From positions 1 through 37,179 of the forward strand of contig JASJQH010000054.1 of assembly GCA_040143965.1 (NCBI GenBank): a stretch of 37,179 bases of DNA, written 5' to 3'. Within the stretch, counting starts at the first letter, position 1. Every line of letters begins with the position of its first letter. This document shows positions 22,200 to 33,828 of the stretch, piece by piece. This DNA is from Basidiobolus ranarum. Lineage: Eukaryota > Basidiobolomycota > Basidiobolomycetes > Basidiobolales. The notes under the pieces are model-generated. The model was not told where the DNA came from. It did not search any database and worked only from the letters and a program-made list of their open reading frames with translations. Made by a program: the position numbers and the translations under genes.

Positions 22200-22692
22200 G
22201 ATAACTTTAGTTCAAAGTGATATATGTAAAAGTTGACTTTCAAAATATATCTTGCTTTTTGTCTTGTCCCTGTCCTAGTCCCATAACAGTAAAAGTTTTT
22301 TGATTCTTCAAATTGAAATATCACTGATGACCACCAATCCTCTCCGATACTTTTTCCCTCAATTCATATTCTAATCTCTCACTTTATATGGTTAATAAAT
22401 TGATTTCTATGATATCGTGCTTTCCACACAAATAATTCCTAATCAACAAAAGGAATTTCAACCATTTCTAAAGCTAACTATAAATGACTAAATGCTGATT
22501 AAATGCTAGGTTGTTAAGGGATTTTTTAATACACAATTAGTGCATGATAATAGACCCAAGGTTTTTTTTCTTATAATGGATTGAAAAAAAAAGAAAAAAA
22601 AGCCTACAAAGAAATGAATCAATTTTACTTAGACAACAGTCAAATTCAGGAAGTTATTCAATTCTCAATACAACCTAACACTGTACGAGATC
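22200..22692. promoter_or_regulatory. Divergent promoter region of uL11m and PUF6
   Basis: About 490 nt with marked homopolymer runs: TTTTTTTT near 22563 and A-rich tracts at 22584-22600, the latter just after TGGATTGA, which matches half of the element upstream of RPL9 and RPL39. A nucleosome-depleted bidirectional promoter is plausible (inference). No coding sequence is seen. Confidence 0.5.
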
Positions 22693-24875
22693 ATGGCCGG
22701 GACCCCAATTCAAAAAAAGCGTAAGGCCTCAAATGAGGGAGAAGGTAAAGCTCCCAAACAAGTGAAGGAGGTTAAAGACAAAAGCGCCAAGAAGTCCAAG
22801 GCTCCCGTTGAACAGGATACCGAAATTAAAGAGAAGAAATCCAAGAGCAAATCCAAAGAAGTGAAAGAGGCTAAAGATAAAAGCTCTAAGAAGACCAAGA
22901 CTTCCGATGACAACAATGCTGAGATTAAGGAGAAAAAGAGCAAAAGTAAGGAAGATAAAGTAAAAGAGCCCAAGGAAAAAAGCACTTCTAAGAAGGCCAA
23001 GGTTGATACTGAGGGTAAGGATAAGAAAAAGAAGAAGGCTGTGACTAAGGAGACTCCTGAAGAAGTAGAGGACTCTGACGAAGAGATGTTCGCTGCGGAT
23101 TTCGAAACAGCTCAAGAGGAACCTGTCGAAGAGGCTGTTGATACTATGGATCTGACTGAGCCAGAAGCCAAGGTTAACGAACAACCTGCTAACAGTCAAA
23201 ATTCCAAAGAATCACATGAGAAACAGAAGACTTTGAAATTAGAGCGTAAAGCTCAAAAGCCCCACTTCGAAATTTTATCACAAGCCAAAAAGCTTTGGGA
23301 GAAAATGCGTCGTAAGGATGTTCCCAAGCCTGAAAGAGAGAAGCTTATTTCGGATTTAATGGCCTTGGTGAAAGGTAGCGTTGTTGAGGTACGTGATTTT
23401 AATACTCAAACTTGATTAGCGAAGATATTAACTTTTGAATTACTTAGGTTATTTTCAAACATGATGCCTCAAGAGTTATTCAAACATGCTTGAAATACGG
23501 TAACTCTGAACACCGTAATCAAATTGCCGGTGAATTGAAAGGCAAATATTTAGAGCTTTCAAAAAGTATGTACGGTAAATTCATCGTGATCAAGATTTTG
23601 CACTACTGCCCCAAGTATCGTGAACATGTTGTCAAAGAGTTTTACGGAAAGGTCCGTAAGTTGATTAAGCACAAGGAGGCTTCCGAGATCATTGAGGAGG
23701 CTTTTGGACAATTCGCCAATTCTGCTCAGCGTCATGCCTTGGTTGAAGAGTTCTACGGTTCGGAATTCGCTTTATTCAAATCTGCCGAAAAGAAATCATT
23801 AGATGATATCCTCAAGGAAAAGCCAGAAAAGAAGGAGACAATTTTGAAGCATTTGTTTGAAACTGTATCTGATATTCTGGATAAAGGAACCATCAATCAC
23901 AGTATTGTTCATCGTGCCATGTACGAGTACCTTACACACACCGACGCCAGTGGCGTGCAAGAAATGATCGCTCTTATTAAGGAGCAAGTTGCCGAAATTC
24001 TTCATACTAAGGACGGTGCTCAAGTTGCTATGCTCTGTCTTCTCTATGCCACCCCCAAAGATCGTAAGGTGATTGTGAAATCATTCAAACCATTTGTCCA
24101 GAAGATTTGTCAAGAAGAGTTTGGTCATATGGTCTTCCTCAGACTATTTGATGTTATTGATGATACAGTGCTTGTCACTAAGAACATCATTAGCGAGATC
24201 TGCAACGCTTTGGATGAAATTGTTGATGACAAATATGGTCGTCGTGTTGTTTTGTATCTCCTTGCTGGCAGATCTCCCAAATATATCTCACCTGGAAATA
24301 TTTCCCTCCTCGAAACTGGTGACGAAGTTCGTTCCACTACTAGTAAGAAAGATCCCACTGCTCGTGCCAACGAGTTGTTAAATGCCATTTCTCCAGCTCT
24401 TATGAAATATGTCTCTGAAAACCTTGCTACTATGCTCCGGGAACCATTCCCTAGTCAGGTTTGCTTTGAGGTTTACAGAAACGCCGCTGGTGATAAATCG
24501 GTACTCTACGATGCTCTTAAAGCCATTCTCTCTGAAGAAGCTGAAGATGAACATATTTTAGAGAACCCAATTGCCAGTCGTACCCTCAAGAATTTAATTC
24601 AATCTGAATACAAAACCAAGAATGGAGAAGTTAAGCCTGCCAGTGATGCTAAGATTGGACCCCTTGTCCTTGAAGCCATCCAACCCCACATTGAGCACTT
24701 CAGTACTTCAGGTGGTTCTTTTGTTGTCCTTTCCCTTCTTGAATCCCCTGCTTGCCAAAAGAAGGTGAATTCTTCACTCAAGAAGCGCGTCAAAGATATC
24801 AAGAAAGCCGGAGCTGAGGGTAACAAGGGTGCCGAAATTCTTGCTGAAGCCATTGCCAAGCTGGGCTCCAACTAA
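22693..24875 (+). CDS. Pumilio-family nucleolar protein, PUF6/PUM3-like
   Basis: Two exons, 22693-23388 and 23448-24875, give 707 aa. Residues 1-120 are extremely Lys-rich with repeated KEKKSKSK-type blocks and basic nuclear-signal-like runs. An acidic stretch follows (EEVEDSDEEMFAADFE), then PUF repeats from about residue 190 to the end. Repeat cores seen include HDASRVIQTCLKYG, YGKFIVIKILHYC and FGHMVFLRLFDVIDD. Degenerate repeats and the C-terminal SRTLKNLIQSE block suggest the PUM3/Puf6 group rather than classical mRNA-regulating Pumilio. Puf6 binds RNA broadly in the nucleolus, assists 60S assembly, and in yeast represses ASH1 mRNA. The repeat-rich N-terminus is low complexity and probably fast evolving. 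Confidence 0.92.
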
Positions 24876-25392
24876 AGTGTCATTAATCCCTCCATATTTA
24901 ACTTGTACTCACTCCGTTTTATTGTAATGCATAGAATTGATTTTTAGTTTTAGTAGACTAGCTTATTTTTCTTTTACATTCAAGCATGGCTCGATCAATA
25001 GAAGTAACAATTGATTTCTCGATCCCTGTTCCCTTACACCTCGATATCTCTGTTGTTGGTAACATCTTATTTGTAAATCGGAGTCAACCCCGTTATAAGA
25101 TCTGAAATACAATTTCTGTTTATTAGAAGCGCTTTGTGTTCATTTATAAATCTAGTATTGAAACTATTTAAATATATCGCCTTGTCACGTTATATGCCAT
25201 TGGTTTAGACGCTGGTTTTAATCGTGGATCGCATATGAATGTGAAAATCAAGAGGTCCTCCCAAGCAATTCGAGATTTTTCTTATTATTGGTTCATTTCC
25301 AGGTGACGTTTACTCATAAAATACGATTTCGGCCCACTCTACAGTATATAACTAGGAATGTTTGTGTAGGAAGCTACTCAATTCACTCAATA
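24876..25392 (+). other. Intergenic region: PUF6 3' UTR and aldo-keto reductase promoter
   Basis: About 520 nt. The reductase frame remains open from 25288 without an ATG. An inverted CCAAT motif (ATTGG) lies near 25287. TTCCAG followed by GT at about 25300 resembles a splice site, so a leader intron is possible but not shown. Confidence 0.4.
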
Positions 25393-26358
25393 ATGACTAA
25401 CGCCACAGTTAACCTTAAAACCACCAACCAGGCTATGCCTTTGGTTGGTTTAGGTACCTGGAAGATTCCAAAAGACCAGACAACTGAAGTGGTCGAAACC
25501 TCAATCCGCAATGGTTACCGCCTTCTTGATTGCGCCTGCGACTATGGTAACGAAGTTGAGGTTGGAAAGGGTATCAAAGCTGCTATTGATAGTGGTGTTG
25601 TTAAGCGTGAAGAGGTCTTTGTTACTTCGAAGTTATGGAATACCTTCCATGCCAAGGAGCATGTTCGCCCTGCTTTGGAGAAGACTTTGAAAGACTTGGA
25701 TTTGAAGTATCTTGATCTCTATTTGATTCATTTCCCTATTTCTTTGAAATATGTCGACTTCGAAACCCGCTATCCTCCCGAGTGGCTTTACAATCCTGAA
25801 ACAGACAAACTCCCAACTTACGTTGATGTTAGTATTCGTGAAACTTGGGAGGCCATGGAAGAATTAGTGGATGCAGGCTTAGTTAAAAACATTGGTGTTG
25901 CCAACTTTAACTGTTCTTCACTTATGGATCTCCTCAAATATGCTCGCATCAAGCCAGCTGTCAACCAAGTTGAAATTCACCCTTACTTACCACAGGATGT
26001 TCTTGTGGAGTTCTGTCACAGAAAGGATATAGCTCTTACTGCATACTCTAGCTTTGGATCTATCTCCTATCTTTCTCTGTTTGATGGTGCCAAAAGTGTC
26101 CCTAGTCTTTTAGAGGACAAGATCATCCAGAATATAGCCAAGAAATACTCGAAAACACCAGCTCAAGTACTTCTTCGTTGGAGTTTAGAGCGTCAGATTG
26201 CTGTCATCCCCAAATCTTCCAACGAAGATCGTCTCAAGCAAAACATTGATCTTGACTTTAAATTGAGTGAAGAAGATATGAATGAAATCAAGAAATTGAA
26301 CAAGAATATTCGTTTTAATGACCCAGGTACCTATTTTGATTGTCCTATCTTTGGATAA
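25393..26358 (+). CDS. Aldo-keto reductase, xylose-reductase-like (AKR2-type)
   Basis: Single exon, 321 aa, a complete AKR TIM barrel. The catalytic tetrad is visible as Asp46, Tyr51 (DCACDYGNE), Lys80 (VTSKLWN) and His113 (LIHFPIS). The cofactor motif IPKSSNEDRLKQN has the Lys and Arg that bind the NADPH phosphate. Segments such as LKYVDFETRYPPEW, LVKNIGVANFN, VNQVEIHPYL and RFNDPGTY strongly resemble fungal NAD(P)H-dependent D-xylose reductases, which reduce xylose to xylitol; related fungal enzymes take other aldoses, so the substrate is inferred. The ATG at 25393 is the first in a frame that opens earlier; it gives a normal-length N-terminus. A TAATAAAA lies 30 nt after the stop. Confidence 0.93.
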   Translation: MTNATVNLKTTNQAMPLVGLGTWKIPKDQTTEVVETSIRNGYRLLDCACDYGNEVEVGKGIKAAIDSGVVKREEVFVTSKLWNTFHAKEHVRPALEKTLKDLDLKYLDLYLIHFPISLKYVDFETRYPPEWLYNPETDKLPTYVDVSIRETWEAMEELVDAGLVKNIGVANFNCSSLMDLLKYARIKPAVNQVEIHPYLPQDVLVEFCHRKDIALTAYSSFGSISYLSLFDGAKSVPSLLEDKIIQNIAKKYSKTPAQVLLRWSLERQIAVIPKSSNEDRLKQNIDLDFKLSEEDMNEIKKLNKNIRFNDPGTYFDCPIFG

Positions 26359-26707
26359 ACTTGCATATTATGTCATGCTCTGTTACCTTTAATAAAACTA
26401 AAATATTCATGTCAGAATATTGTTTATATGCATATATTTATGAAGTATTCTTTTGATTCGATCTCAATGTTGGTTTAACTCATATATTTGAACTAACATA
26501 AACGCGGGTATAAATCAAATCAGATAGGCTTTGTACTCGAAAAAAATACTGATCAAGAAAAAAAATGAGATTAACATGTCAATCTGGGAGCCTCACTCTA
26601 GCGTAGCCGAAGTGTGTACTATTGTGTGGTGGCCAAGCAGGGAAAAATTACGATATTGAGCTACTTGGTTATATTTCTAAACAGTATTAGACATCAGATT
26701 ATTCATC
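26359..26707 (+). other. Intergenic region: reductase 3' UTR and RWDD1 promoter
   Basis: About 350 nt of AT-rich DNA with A-tracts near 26540-26565. No coding or RNA gene is seen. Confidence 0.4.
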
Positions 26708-27821
26708 ATGACTGGTATGGAATTTCAACCAATTTTCCTCAACAGATGGACATCTCATATATTTCTGCTTTAACCGGTTACTGTTTGGTTTAGATTACGC
26801 TGAAGAACAGTTAAATGAGATTGAAGCACTTCAATCAATTTACCCAGAGGAATATGAAGGTTTGTAAAGTAAAACGAGCCATCAACACCGAATTCGTTCC
26901 AAAGTAATGTTTCCGATTTTGTCTTCCAGAACTCAGCTCTGAGCCACATTCTTTCCGTATTCTAATTGCCCCTGAGGAACCTATACCGGGATTTCCATGT
27001 AATTAACCCCGATTATACAAAGCATGTAGCAAATCCTTACTATTATTGTCTATCTTAATAGGCTCTGTTTACCTCAACGTAACATATACCCCAACCTACC
27101 CAGATGAACTTCCAGAATTTAATATTGAGGTCATTGAAGGGGAGCTGTCTTCTGAAGACCTTGAGAAACTCACCTCAGAGCTTCGCGAGATGGTACATAA
27201 TCCCATTTTTTTTTATATAATGTGAGAGTGACACTTAATATTTTATTCAAAATAGGCAGACGAATCCATTGGCATGGCTATGATCTTTTCCTTAGCTTCT
27301 ATACTAAAAGAATCTCTCATGACTTTGGTTATGGAAAAGAAGGAGGAAGCAGAGAGAGTGGAAAATGAAAGATTAGCTAAAGAAATGGCTGTAAGTATAC
27401 AATCGACGTAAATCCATTAAAGATAATTGTAGAGTAACCTGAATATATTATTAAGGCGGAGCAAGCAAAATTCGTCGGTACTAAAATTACAATTCCTCTC
27501 TTCTTGGAGTGGAAGGCCAAATTTGAAGCTGAAATGCTTGAAAAGGAACGTAATAGCAAAGAGTTCAAGGCAAAGGAAGCCAAGAAAGGGAAACTAACTG
27601 GTAAACTTCTTTAACCTATTGATGCATTTTTCATTTTCATATATCTCACAAAGTAATCTTCAGGTCGTCAATTGTTCGAGTCCGATGCCTCCCTCGCTAA
27701 ATCCGATTCTACTTACATGGACGAAGGAGATGTTGCAGTGGATGTTTCCCTCTTTGAACGTGAATTGGTGATTGAATCCGACGAAGAGGATGGTGTTAAC
27801 ATCAACTATGATAGTGATTAG
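26708..27821 (+). CDS. RWD-domain protein, RWDD1/Gir2 (DRG-family partner)
   Basis: Seven exons: 26708-26714, 26794-26859, 26930-26998, 27062-27192, 27256-27390, 27456-27600 and 27664-27821, giving 236 aa. The N-terminal RWD domain begins DYAEEQLNEIEALQSIYPEE and includes the family-typical VTYTPTYPDELP. A charged helix follows (EKKEEAERVENERLAKEM), then FLEWKAKFEAEM and KLTGRQLFESD, hallmarks of RWDD1/Gir2, with an acidic C-terminus. Gir2 (DFRP2) binds and stabilises the GTPase Rbg2/DRG2 and contacts Gcn1 on ribosomes. The first exon is just 7 nt (ATGACTG); an in-frame alternative start is absent until Met codons deep in the protein, which supports the tiny exon. Confidence 0.93.
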
Positions 27822-28214
27822 CTTATTGTTACCGTCTTTGTTCATCCGTTTGTTTCATACATGTCAACTCATATCTCCCTTCCTTATTTTTGGAATCACA
27901 TATTCAGACACCTTTTTCAATGTATCAAGGGAAGAATTCAAAATTGAACATCATAAATTCGAAGGGGTTTATTACCTTGATTAAAAGTCTGTGTATCGTT
28001 TTTAGGTGTTTATTCGATAATCTTGTAGAATATAATAATCTGGAATATTATACATTCTTTTCAAATCAGTGATTCTTGAGAAAAACAAATGGATTGATTG
28101 GCCAGTTGAACACACCCTTGATTAACGCAAGGTGAAATGTTTAGATTTATTATACACATTTCTCTCTAGTGATTTCTTTCTCTCCCCGGGTTTTATCCAT
28201 TTCACTTGTTTACG
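27822..28214 (+). other. Intergenic region: RWDD1 3' UTR and RPL39 promoter
   Basis: About 390 nt. Holds the shared element at 28089-28102 and pyrimidine-rich DNA just before the RPL39 start. Small open frames at 27772-28072 overlap the RWDD1 end and show no domain. Confidence 0.45.
28089..28102 (+). promoter_or_regulatory. Candidate ribosomal-protein promoter element
   Basis: ATGGATTGATTGGC, identical to 8308-8321 upstream of RPL9; here 113 nt before the RPL39 start, same orientation. The ATTGG core is an inverted CCAAT box. Confidence 0.4.
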
Positions 28215-28455
28215 ATGGTAAGTTATATCATCCATCCAGTTGATCCATCCATCTGAATGTTCCTTCCCGTACATATGTAACTAACTGGTTCAATTCTTAT
28301 AGCCTTCCCAGAAGAGTTTCAAGATCAAGCGTATTCTTGGCAAGAAGCAGAAGCAAAACAGACCCATCCCTCATTGGATCCGTTTACGTACTGATAACAC
28401 AATCAGATACAACGCTAAGCGTAGACATTGGAGACGTACCAAGTTGGGTCTCTAA
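28215..28455 (+). CDS. 60S ribosomal protein L39 (eL39)
   Basis: Two exons, 28215-28217 (the ATG alone) and 28303-28455, give 51 aa, exactly the usual eL39 length. The sequence starts [16 protein letters not shown] and ends [11 protein letters not shown], nearly invariant in eukaryotes. eL39 lines the peptide exit tunnel of the large subunit. The 85-nt intron directly after the start codon echoes the early introns of other fungal RPL39 genes. Tandem AATAATAAATA polyadenylation signals lie about 120 nt downstream. Too short to be found by simple ORF length cut-offs, but the match is unambiguous. Confidence 0.98.
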
Positions 28456-28821
28456 ATTACTCGACTTTTTCTTATTCAATTCGAAACCAATATCTCGTCC
28501 CTCCTCCACCCTTCTTTGGGAATTCTTCTGAAAGGCGTAAATATTTGATATATGGCCCACATTGCTTCGTTGAAGGAATAATAAATATAATTCTATATTC
28601 TACTTGTTATTGATCATGTGTTATTGTGTTTAGTGATGACAAGAGACGGTAGTTGAATGGCAAGTGTTACGTCTATCAATGGATTTATTAATATGATGCT
28701 GTAGGATCAAAATATTCCAATTCTTGTCTCACACACAAAGTAAGACAACATAGTGATGGCTAGGTACTGAAGCCTGATAACTAAATATACAAGAATAGTA
28801 GAAGGATATCAACTCCCAGTT
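28456..28821. other. Convergent intergenic region between RPL39 and TFB1
   Basis: About 365 nt holding both 3' UTRs (AATAAT/AATAAA-type signals near 28577-28585). Nothing else is seen. Confidence 0.45.
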
Positions 28822-31306
28822 TCATACAGCTTTGCGCTTCTTAGATTTAGCTTCGAAAGCTTGAAGGGCGTTGGCGATGGATACACATGTGGGCTTGAGC
28901 ATATGTTCCATTCTTTCAACATCTAATCTTTCGATCTTCCCGCGTTCTAGTGCAGTTTTGATTCGAGCGTATACCTTTCGGAGTTGATCAGTTATACGTT
29001 GAATCTTGGCAATCTTATCTGTGGTGCTGGAGGAGGCAGTGGTCCAAAAGAGTCGAAGAACTTCACCCGCGATGACATGACAATGGGTGATTTCCTTGAG
29101 CATATCAGGAGAGATTTTGGTATCTTCAATGAAAATTCTTAGCAAGATATCCAACTTAAGTCATTCAAAAGTGTCAAAGGATATTACCATCTTGTTGGTA
29201 TTGTTGTCTACTTCTTTTCGACTGGATCAAGGTGTTCAAATTCTTCATAATCTCCACAGATGTCGTCGGCTCCAGAATTTGCTATTATAAGGGTGAGGGG
29301 TCAATTAACGATATCTCACTGATCTACCTTCAAGAAATCAATTACCGAAGTCAGCTTGCAGCGTGAAAAACTCTCTCGAAACTTGGTAAGTATCTGATCT
29401 GTATTCTAAAGTTCCTAGGTAAGTATCCGATTTGTTGGCGAATAAAATGACCATTCAACGAACCTCTTGAACATCCCCGTCCTCTCTTGCCGAACCACTT
29501 TGACTCTCAAAATATCTCCGTTGGTCACGAATATCGAGAGGGATTCTTGGAGGCTCCCCAGGGTTTTGGAGATCTTCGATCAAAATTTCTTTCTCAATGT
29601 TGGTCTGAAATAATTGAGCATTAGGAGTAATTGGAATATGATGGTTTCTTGATGAATACATACAAAATCATTTTTGTTAGGCTCATCTCTAGATGAATGA
29701 ACGAATTAGCAATGATTGAATCAACTGATATCTAAATTCAAAAGGTACCCAATGCAACGAAGTAGCTGCTCAGAAAATCGGTTGAATCTACGCATTAACG
29801 AGACAGATTGATCATTCTGACCAGGAATCATAGTGAAATCAGGCTTACACCCAGTCTGAACCATTGAAAGTGAGTGAACATTCATTGTGTTGGTTATTCA
29901 AAACAAAAAGCAAAAATAACCTCAACATGATCTTCCTCAGTAGCACTAACATCAAGTATGATGGGAGTATGGTCCAGCTTGACTCGTTTGCTAGGCTCTT
30001 TGATGGCTAGTATTGAACATGCACCAATTAAGAAATCAACATCTGCTTACTCCATTAATTACCCCATTGACTGGTTACCTTTCTCATCTTCTAGCAAACA
30101 CTTGTCAAATATATCGTCTTGTGCATCGGCATTTAGGCGACTAGCGGAGCGTACTCTATGATAGAAATTAGAGGCAAAATAACGCTTCCAGAACTCGTCT
30201 TTTGATATCTATACAATCAAATATATGTCAGATTACAGTAGATTCCATTCGTTTGAGTAGGTTATTACTTTTCTGGGGACGTTCAAGTCATACGCTTTCT
30301 TGACTAGAATAATTTACATCAATTAGTGCACAAAATTTTAGTACAAGACGTGAAGAGAATAAAATACCTGGAGGATAACGAAGAAAGATTCCTTGGATAA
30401 TTGATGGCGTTAACGTATATTTAATATTATTTCCTTCTTGCTGAACAGGTTTCAACTCTAACCAAGCAGAGGGTTGCCCTTTATGTTGACGAAGTTTGAC
30501 ACGCTGGTTTCTCAATAGATGCTACAGGTGAAAAGTCGATATTAAGTTGATGTGCCAGAGTAAATTAATGAGGTCATTCACTAACCTGCCGTGTTTCCCA
30601 AAAATCTTCTTCTGTGACATGACCCCCAAGGACCAACTCTTTATGTAGGGAGGAGAGGTCCCGATTTCTAGCAAGCAAGGTTTTTCGTATTTCGATATCT
30701 TCTCTAGTGAATGGTTTTGTGCTAAATCTAACGGGGGAGGCCGAACGACTTTTGAAAGTGGGAACTCTAAGATTCAACTTTTTTGGAACTGAAATTGGTT
30801 GACTGGATGGTGCTGGTGAGGAGATTGGTGAAGAACCAGGAGTCGAGGTTCCACCGGTGGGAGAGGGAACGTAGAGAGTGGAAGCGGGGGAAGAAGTTCT
30901 TAGAGAGCTGAGAATACTGGAGATTTTATCTTTGAAGGAGTCGCGTTCTCTCAAAGCATTTTTGGAGATGAATGTGAAAGTATAACTACCTTCAACCCCT
31001 GCTGAGGATACTGAAGTTACTTTAAGTACGACTTTAGCAGAGGTTGCTGGGCTTATATGTTGAGCTGGTCAAATGTAAAATAAAAAAGATTTAACCTGGT
31101 GCACTACTAAGGGGCTTTTATTTTGGAAAGATATATTGTGTTTGAGTATCACCTTTAAAATCTGAACGTGGAACTGTCACAGTCAAGGTCTGTGAGTTTT
31201 CTAGACGCCAAGTCAATCTTTGGTTTGTCAAAGCAATGACACCGTTTTTTTTTCTAAAAGAAGCAGGTGCGTCGATAATTACTTTTTCACCATCGTTCCA
31301 CATCAT
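28822..31306 (-). CDS. TFIIH core subunit p62/Tfb1 (GTF2H1)
   Basis: Twelve exons on the minus strand: 31306-31153, 31064-30586, 30521-30368, 30303-30269, 30208-30079, 30006-29921, 29855-29749, 29688-29664, 29604-29464, 29381-29346, 29281-29188 and 29123-28822, giving 580 aa. The N-terminal PH domain includes ASFRKKNGVIALTNQRLTW. A Ser/Pro-rich linker follows, then two BSD domains (VTEEDFWETR; DEFWKRYFASNFYH). The conserved C-terminus contains AGEVLRLFWTT. p62 scaffolds TFIIH in Pol II initiation and nucleotide excision repair and binds XPC/Rad4, TFIIE and activators through the PH domain. The start could be either of two adjacent Mets (31306 or 31303). Exons 7-11 are short and less conserved, so those junctions are the least certain part. 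Confidence 0.9.
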
Positions 31307-31572
31307 GAAAAGTTGTGGACAAGTCTTTTGCAGGAAGATGGTTACCAAGTTCAAACGTCTACTCTTATTATCATTGAATTCTAATCTTCATTCCAGGGAC
31401 GAAAAAATCCCAGGGTCCTATGGTTGCTCGGAGTCATATATTGATTATTATGATAATATACTAATTGTATCAAAAAATCCATTAAATTCACTTCAATTTT
31501 TCCATATCCAAAACAAAATTTCATATGAAGTGAAAAGGAACCTTTGTTAAGCGACAAAGCAATACGTTTATC
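31307..31572. promoter_or_regulatory. Shared divergent promoter of TFB1 and IWR1
   Basis: Only 266 nt separate the two divergent start codons, so both genes must use this AT-rich DNA for transcription initiation. No single TATA or factor site can be assigned with confidence. Confidence 0.55.
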
Positions 31573-33089
31573 ATGGCAGATACAATCCAACAACAACATA
31601 AAGGTTCACTTACCATTTTACGTATCAAAAGAAAACGTACCGATGAACCGTTGGAAGCGTTATGTATGTTGAAGTAAATTTCGATCTTAGCTTTGATAGT
31701 GTTACTGATTGCTCTTTAAGTGGTCCAGGATGAGCCTACCGGAGCAAAAAAGCTCAAAACAAATAGAAAAATAGCAGGTTACTTAGAAGATATTTTATGT
31801 CACCAGTATAAGTAGGATATACTCACTAAATTTTATTCGACAACAGTAGCCAAAATGTTTAGATTAGCTGAGACTGTTACTCACGAAATTTTCGGGGATG
31901 CTGAGAAAACTTTGGAACTCAAGGTACGTTGGGAAATTCTCTATGGGTTATGTTGGAACCGATTTTGAAATATTTTAAAGGATAAACTGGCAGAAATGAC
32001 CAAATCACATTCAGTTCCCCTTCAGCCAGTCATACCAGTATCAAGAAAAGAAACCTCACCTCCTGAGGTGTTAGCAGTGGTTGGTATCTCTTTCATTGAA
32101 GTGTATTGATTTTTAGTCTCTTACTTATTCTATTTTAGTCTGAACAGAAATCTCAACCCAAGGTAGAGTCCACAAGATACAAAGTAATTAATCAGAACAG
32201 AATGGAAGACATTATGCAAGAGGAGCGTCGAAGGTAGCTATGAAAGAGATGTTGAAAGCAGGAATATTTTCCATGGCTAAATTACTTCGTTAATTAGTGA
32301 GGGAGATGGAATCCGACTTTTCGATGTTGTAAGAGAGGAAGACTACGAACGGTAAACTGAATATATTTAGCAAGATGTCCAATTTCTTGAGTTTAATCAG
32401 ACATATCCATTAGTGAAGCTCTCAAGACTGCGAAGTTTACTACTGACGACCCCAATTCCGACATTATGTGCAACTTCATTCCTATGTTACGGGAGTATCT
32501 CTCTGGTAACATTCTCGGTTAATCAGAAGTTACCGACTCTCAACAGCATGTTAATGTAAGATGTATTTTAGTAAACGATAAGCCCGTGGAGGAAGAATTG
32601 CAGGATGATGAATATGTGTATGACGTTTACTATCGGGATGATTCCAAAACTGCCAGCAACATGCCTAGTGTCAAACTCGCTTCTTTGTAGGTGGATTTTT
32701 ATAAGACGCTTTTCATTCTATGGGTTTCTCATTTCAAAATGTATCTATGCAGGATATGGTTCGACGACCCCGAGGACAATGTTTTCCTTCACGACGAGGG
32801 AGATAGCAGTGACTTTGAGGGAGATGAAGATTCAAATGGTACTCTTTAATAAGCTTTCAGATATTTTTTTCCATTTCTAACTGTGTTTATAGCCGAAGAT
32901 TATTACACGAATGAATATCCCGAGGAGGAGACCTGGACTGATTTTGATGAATTCGGAGAAGGTACGTCCCTAGGCCAACCCTAACTCTAATGACTAGCCT
33001 CAATTCTAATCTTTATGTCGCTCACTTATCCAGAGAACGTGTTCGAAAATGAAGATGATGTGTCAAGCGATGAAGATTACTACTATTAA
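31573..33089 (+). CDS. Iwr1-like RNA polymerase II nuclear import factor (SLC7A6OS family)
   Basis: Eleven exons: 31573-31663, 31721-31777, 31847-31923, 31981-32079, 32139-32233, 32298-32351, 32414-32505, 32572-32686, 32753-32838, 32893-32961 and 33034-33089, giving 296 aa. The N-terminus LTILRIKRKRTDEPLEAL contains the basic signal used by Iwr1. The middle has RYKVINQNRM. The C-terminus is an acidic block, DEYVYDVYYRDD, DSSDFEGDEDSNAEDYYTNEYPEEE, shown here in two parts with the second spanning a splice junction at SN|AED. Iwr1 binds Pol II in the cytoplasm and brings it into the nucleus with importin-alpha. All junctions keep frame. The gene is head to head with TFB1. Confidence 0.9.
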
Positions 33090-33265
33090 TACCTATATCA
33101 GCATCAACTGTATCAATACGCCATAGAAAATATACACAGTACATGCTCTTCATTTAACTTTACCAAATGCTAATAAACTACCAATCATGGTATTCGCTAC
33201 CGAAACTAAGATAGCATAGAAGCAGTTATCTAACAGAATTATGATTGCAATGGGTGATGTGAATC

Positions 33266-33320
33266 GATACTACAAGTTTACCATTCATCAAGAGATACTA
33301 CAAGTTTACCATTCATCAAG
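33266..33320 (+). repeat. Perfect 28-nt tandem duplication
   Basis: Two back-to-back copies (33266-33293 and 33294-33320), identical over 27 nt and starting GATACTACAAG. Its perfection points to a recent duplication. Confidence 0.9.
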
Positions 33321-33828
33321 TAATGCCCAACCACAGTAGAGAATGTCTCAATAGGCAGCAGTCCAGGCCTAAGGTAACCTTTACCATTTGTGTAGCGGAC
33401 ATTCAGGAAGTGGATATCAATCAAATAGAGATCATACTTTGGAATTTGTGACGCTCACAAAATCAACGTCACCTTCATTGAAAATATGCCATCACTCACT
33501 ACTGTTAATTCCCAATTAGCCAACTCATCACCTGAAGAGGTAACCTGACAACCAGTCAAACCAAATAACTCACCCCGAAAAATGGGGGATGACAAGACTC
33601 TTTCCAAGCAGTCAAATTCAGAAGCTAAATCTTCCAAATGCCAGTCACTCTCTAATCAGAAACACACCCATCACACCAACTAAGATAACCGACGACAATA
33701 AATGATGGACATGATAATCTCACCAGCTGATTTCACCAGACAACTGCTGGCTATCAACCCTGAAAAACCCACAGCCTGGGAATATTCGAGTGTTGTGCAT
33801 ATGTATATATATATTGTCCAGTATATTG

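Noticed and set aside
22710-23199. Hydrophobic minus-strand frames opposite PUF6 (96 and 156 codons), which look like membrane proteins
   Set aside because: They are the reverse complement of Lys/Glu-rich codons (AAG/GAA give CTT/TTC), which creates artificial Leu/Phe runs.
29176-29184. A second ATATCCTTT (U12 5' site) on the minus strand in TFB1
   Set aside because: It lies 3 nt inside an ordinary intron (29187-29124) whose GT and AG ends join the flanking exons in frame (QQD|DTKISPDM). No U12 branch site or AC end fits; an AT-AC reading would need a 25-nt intron.
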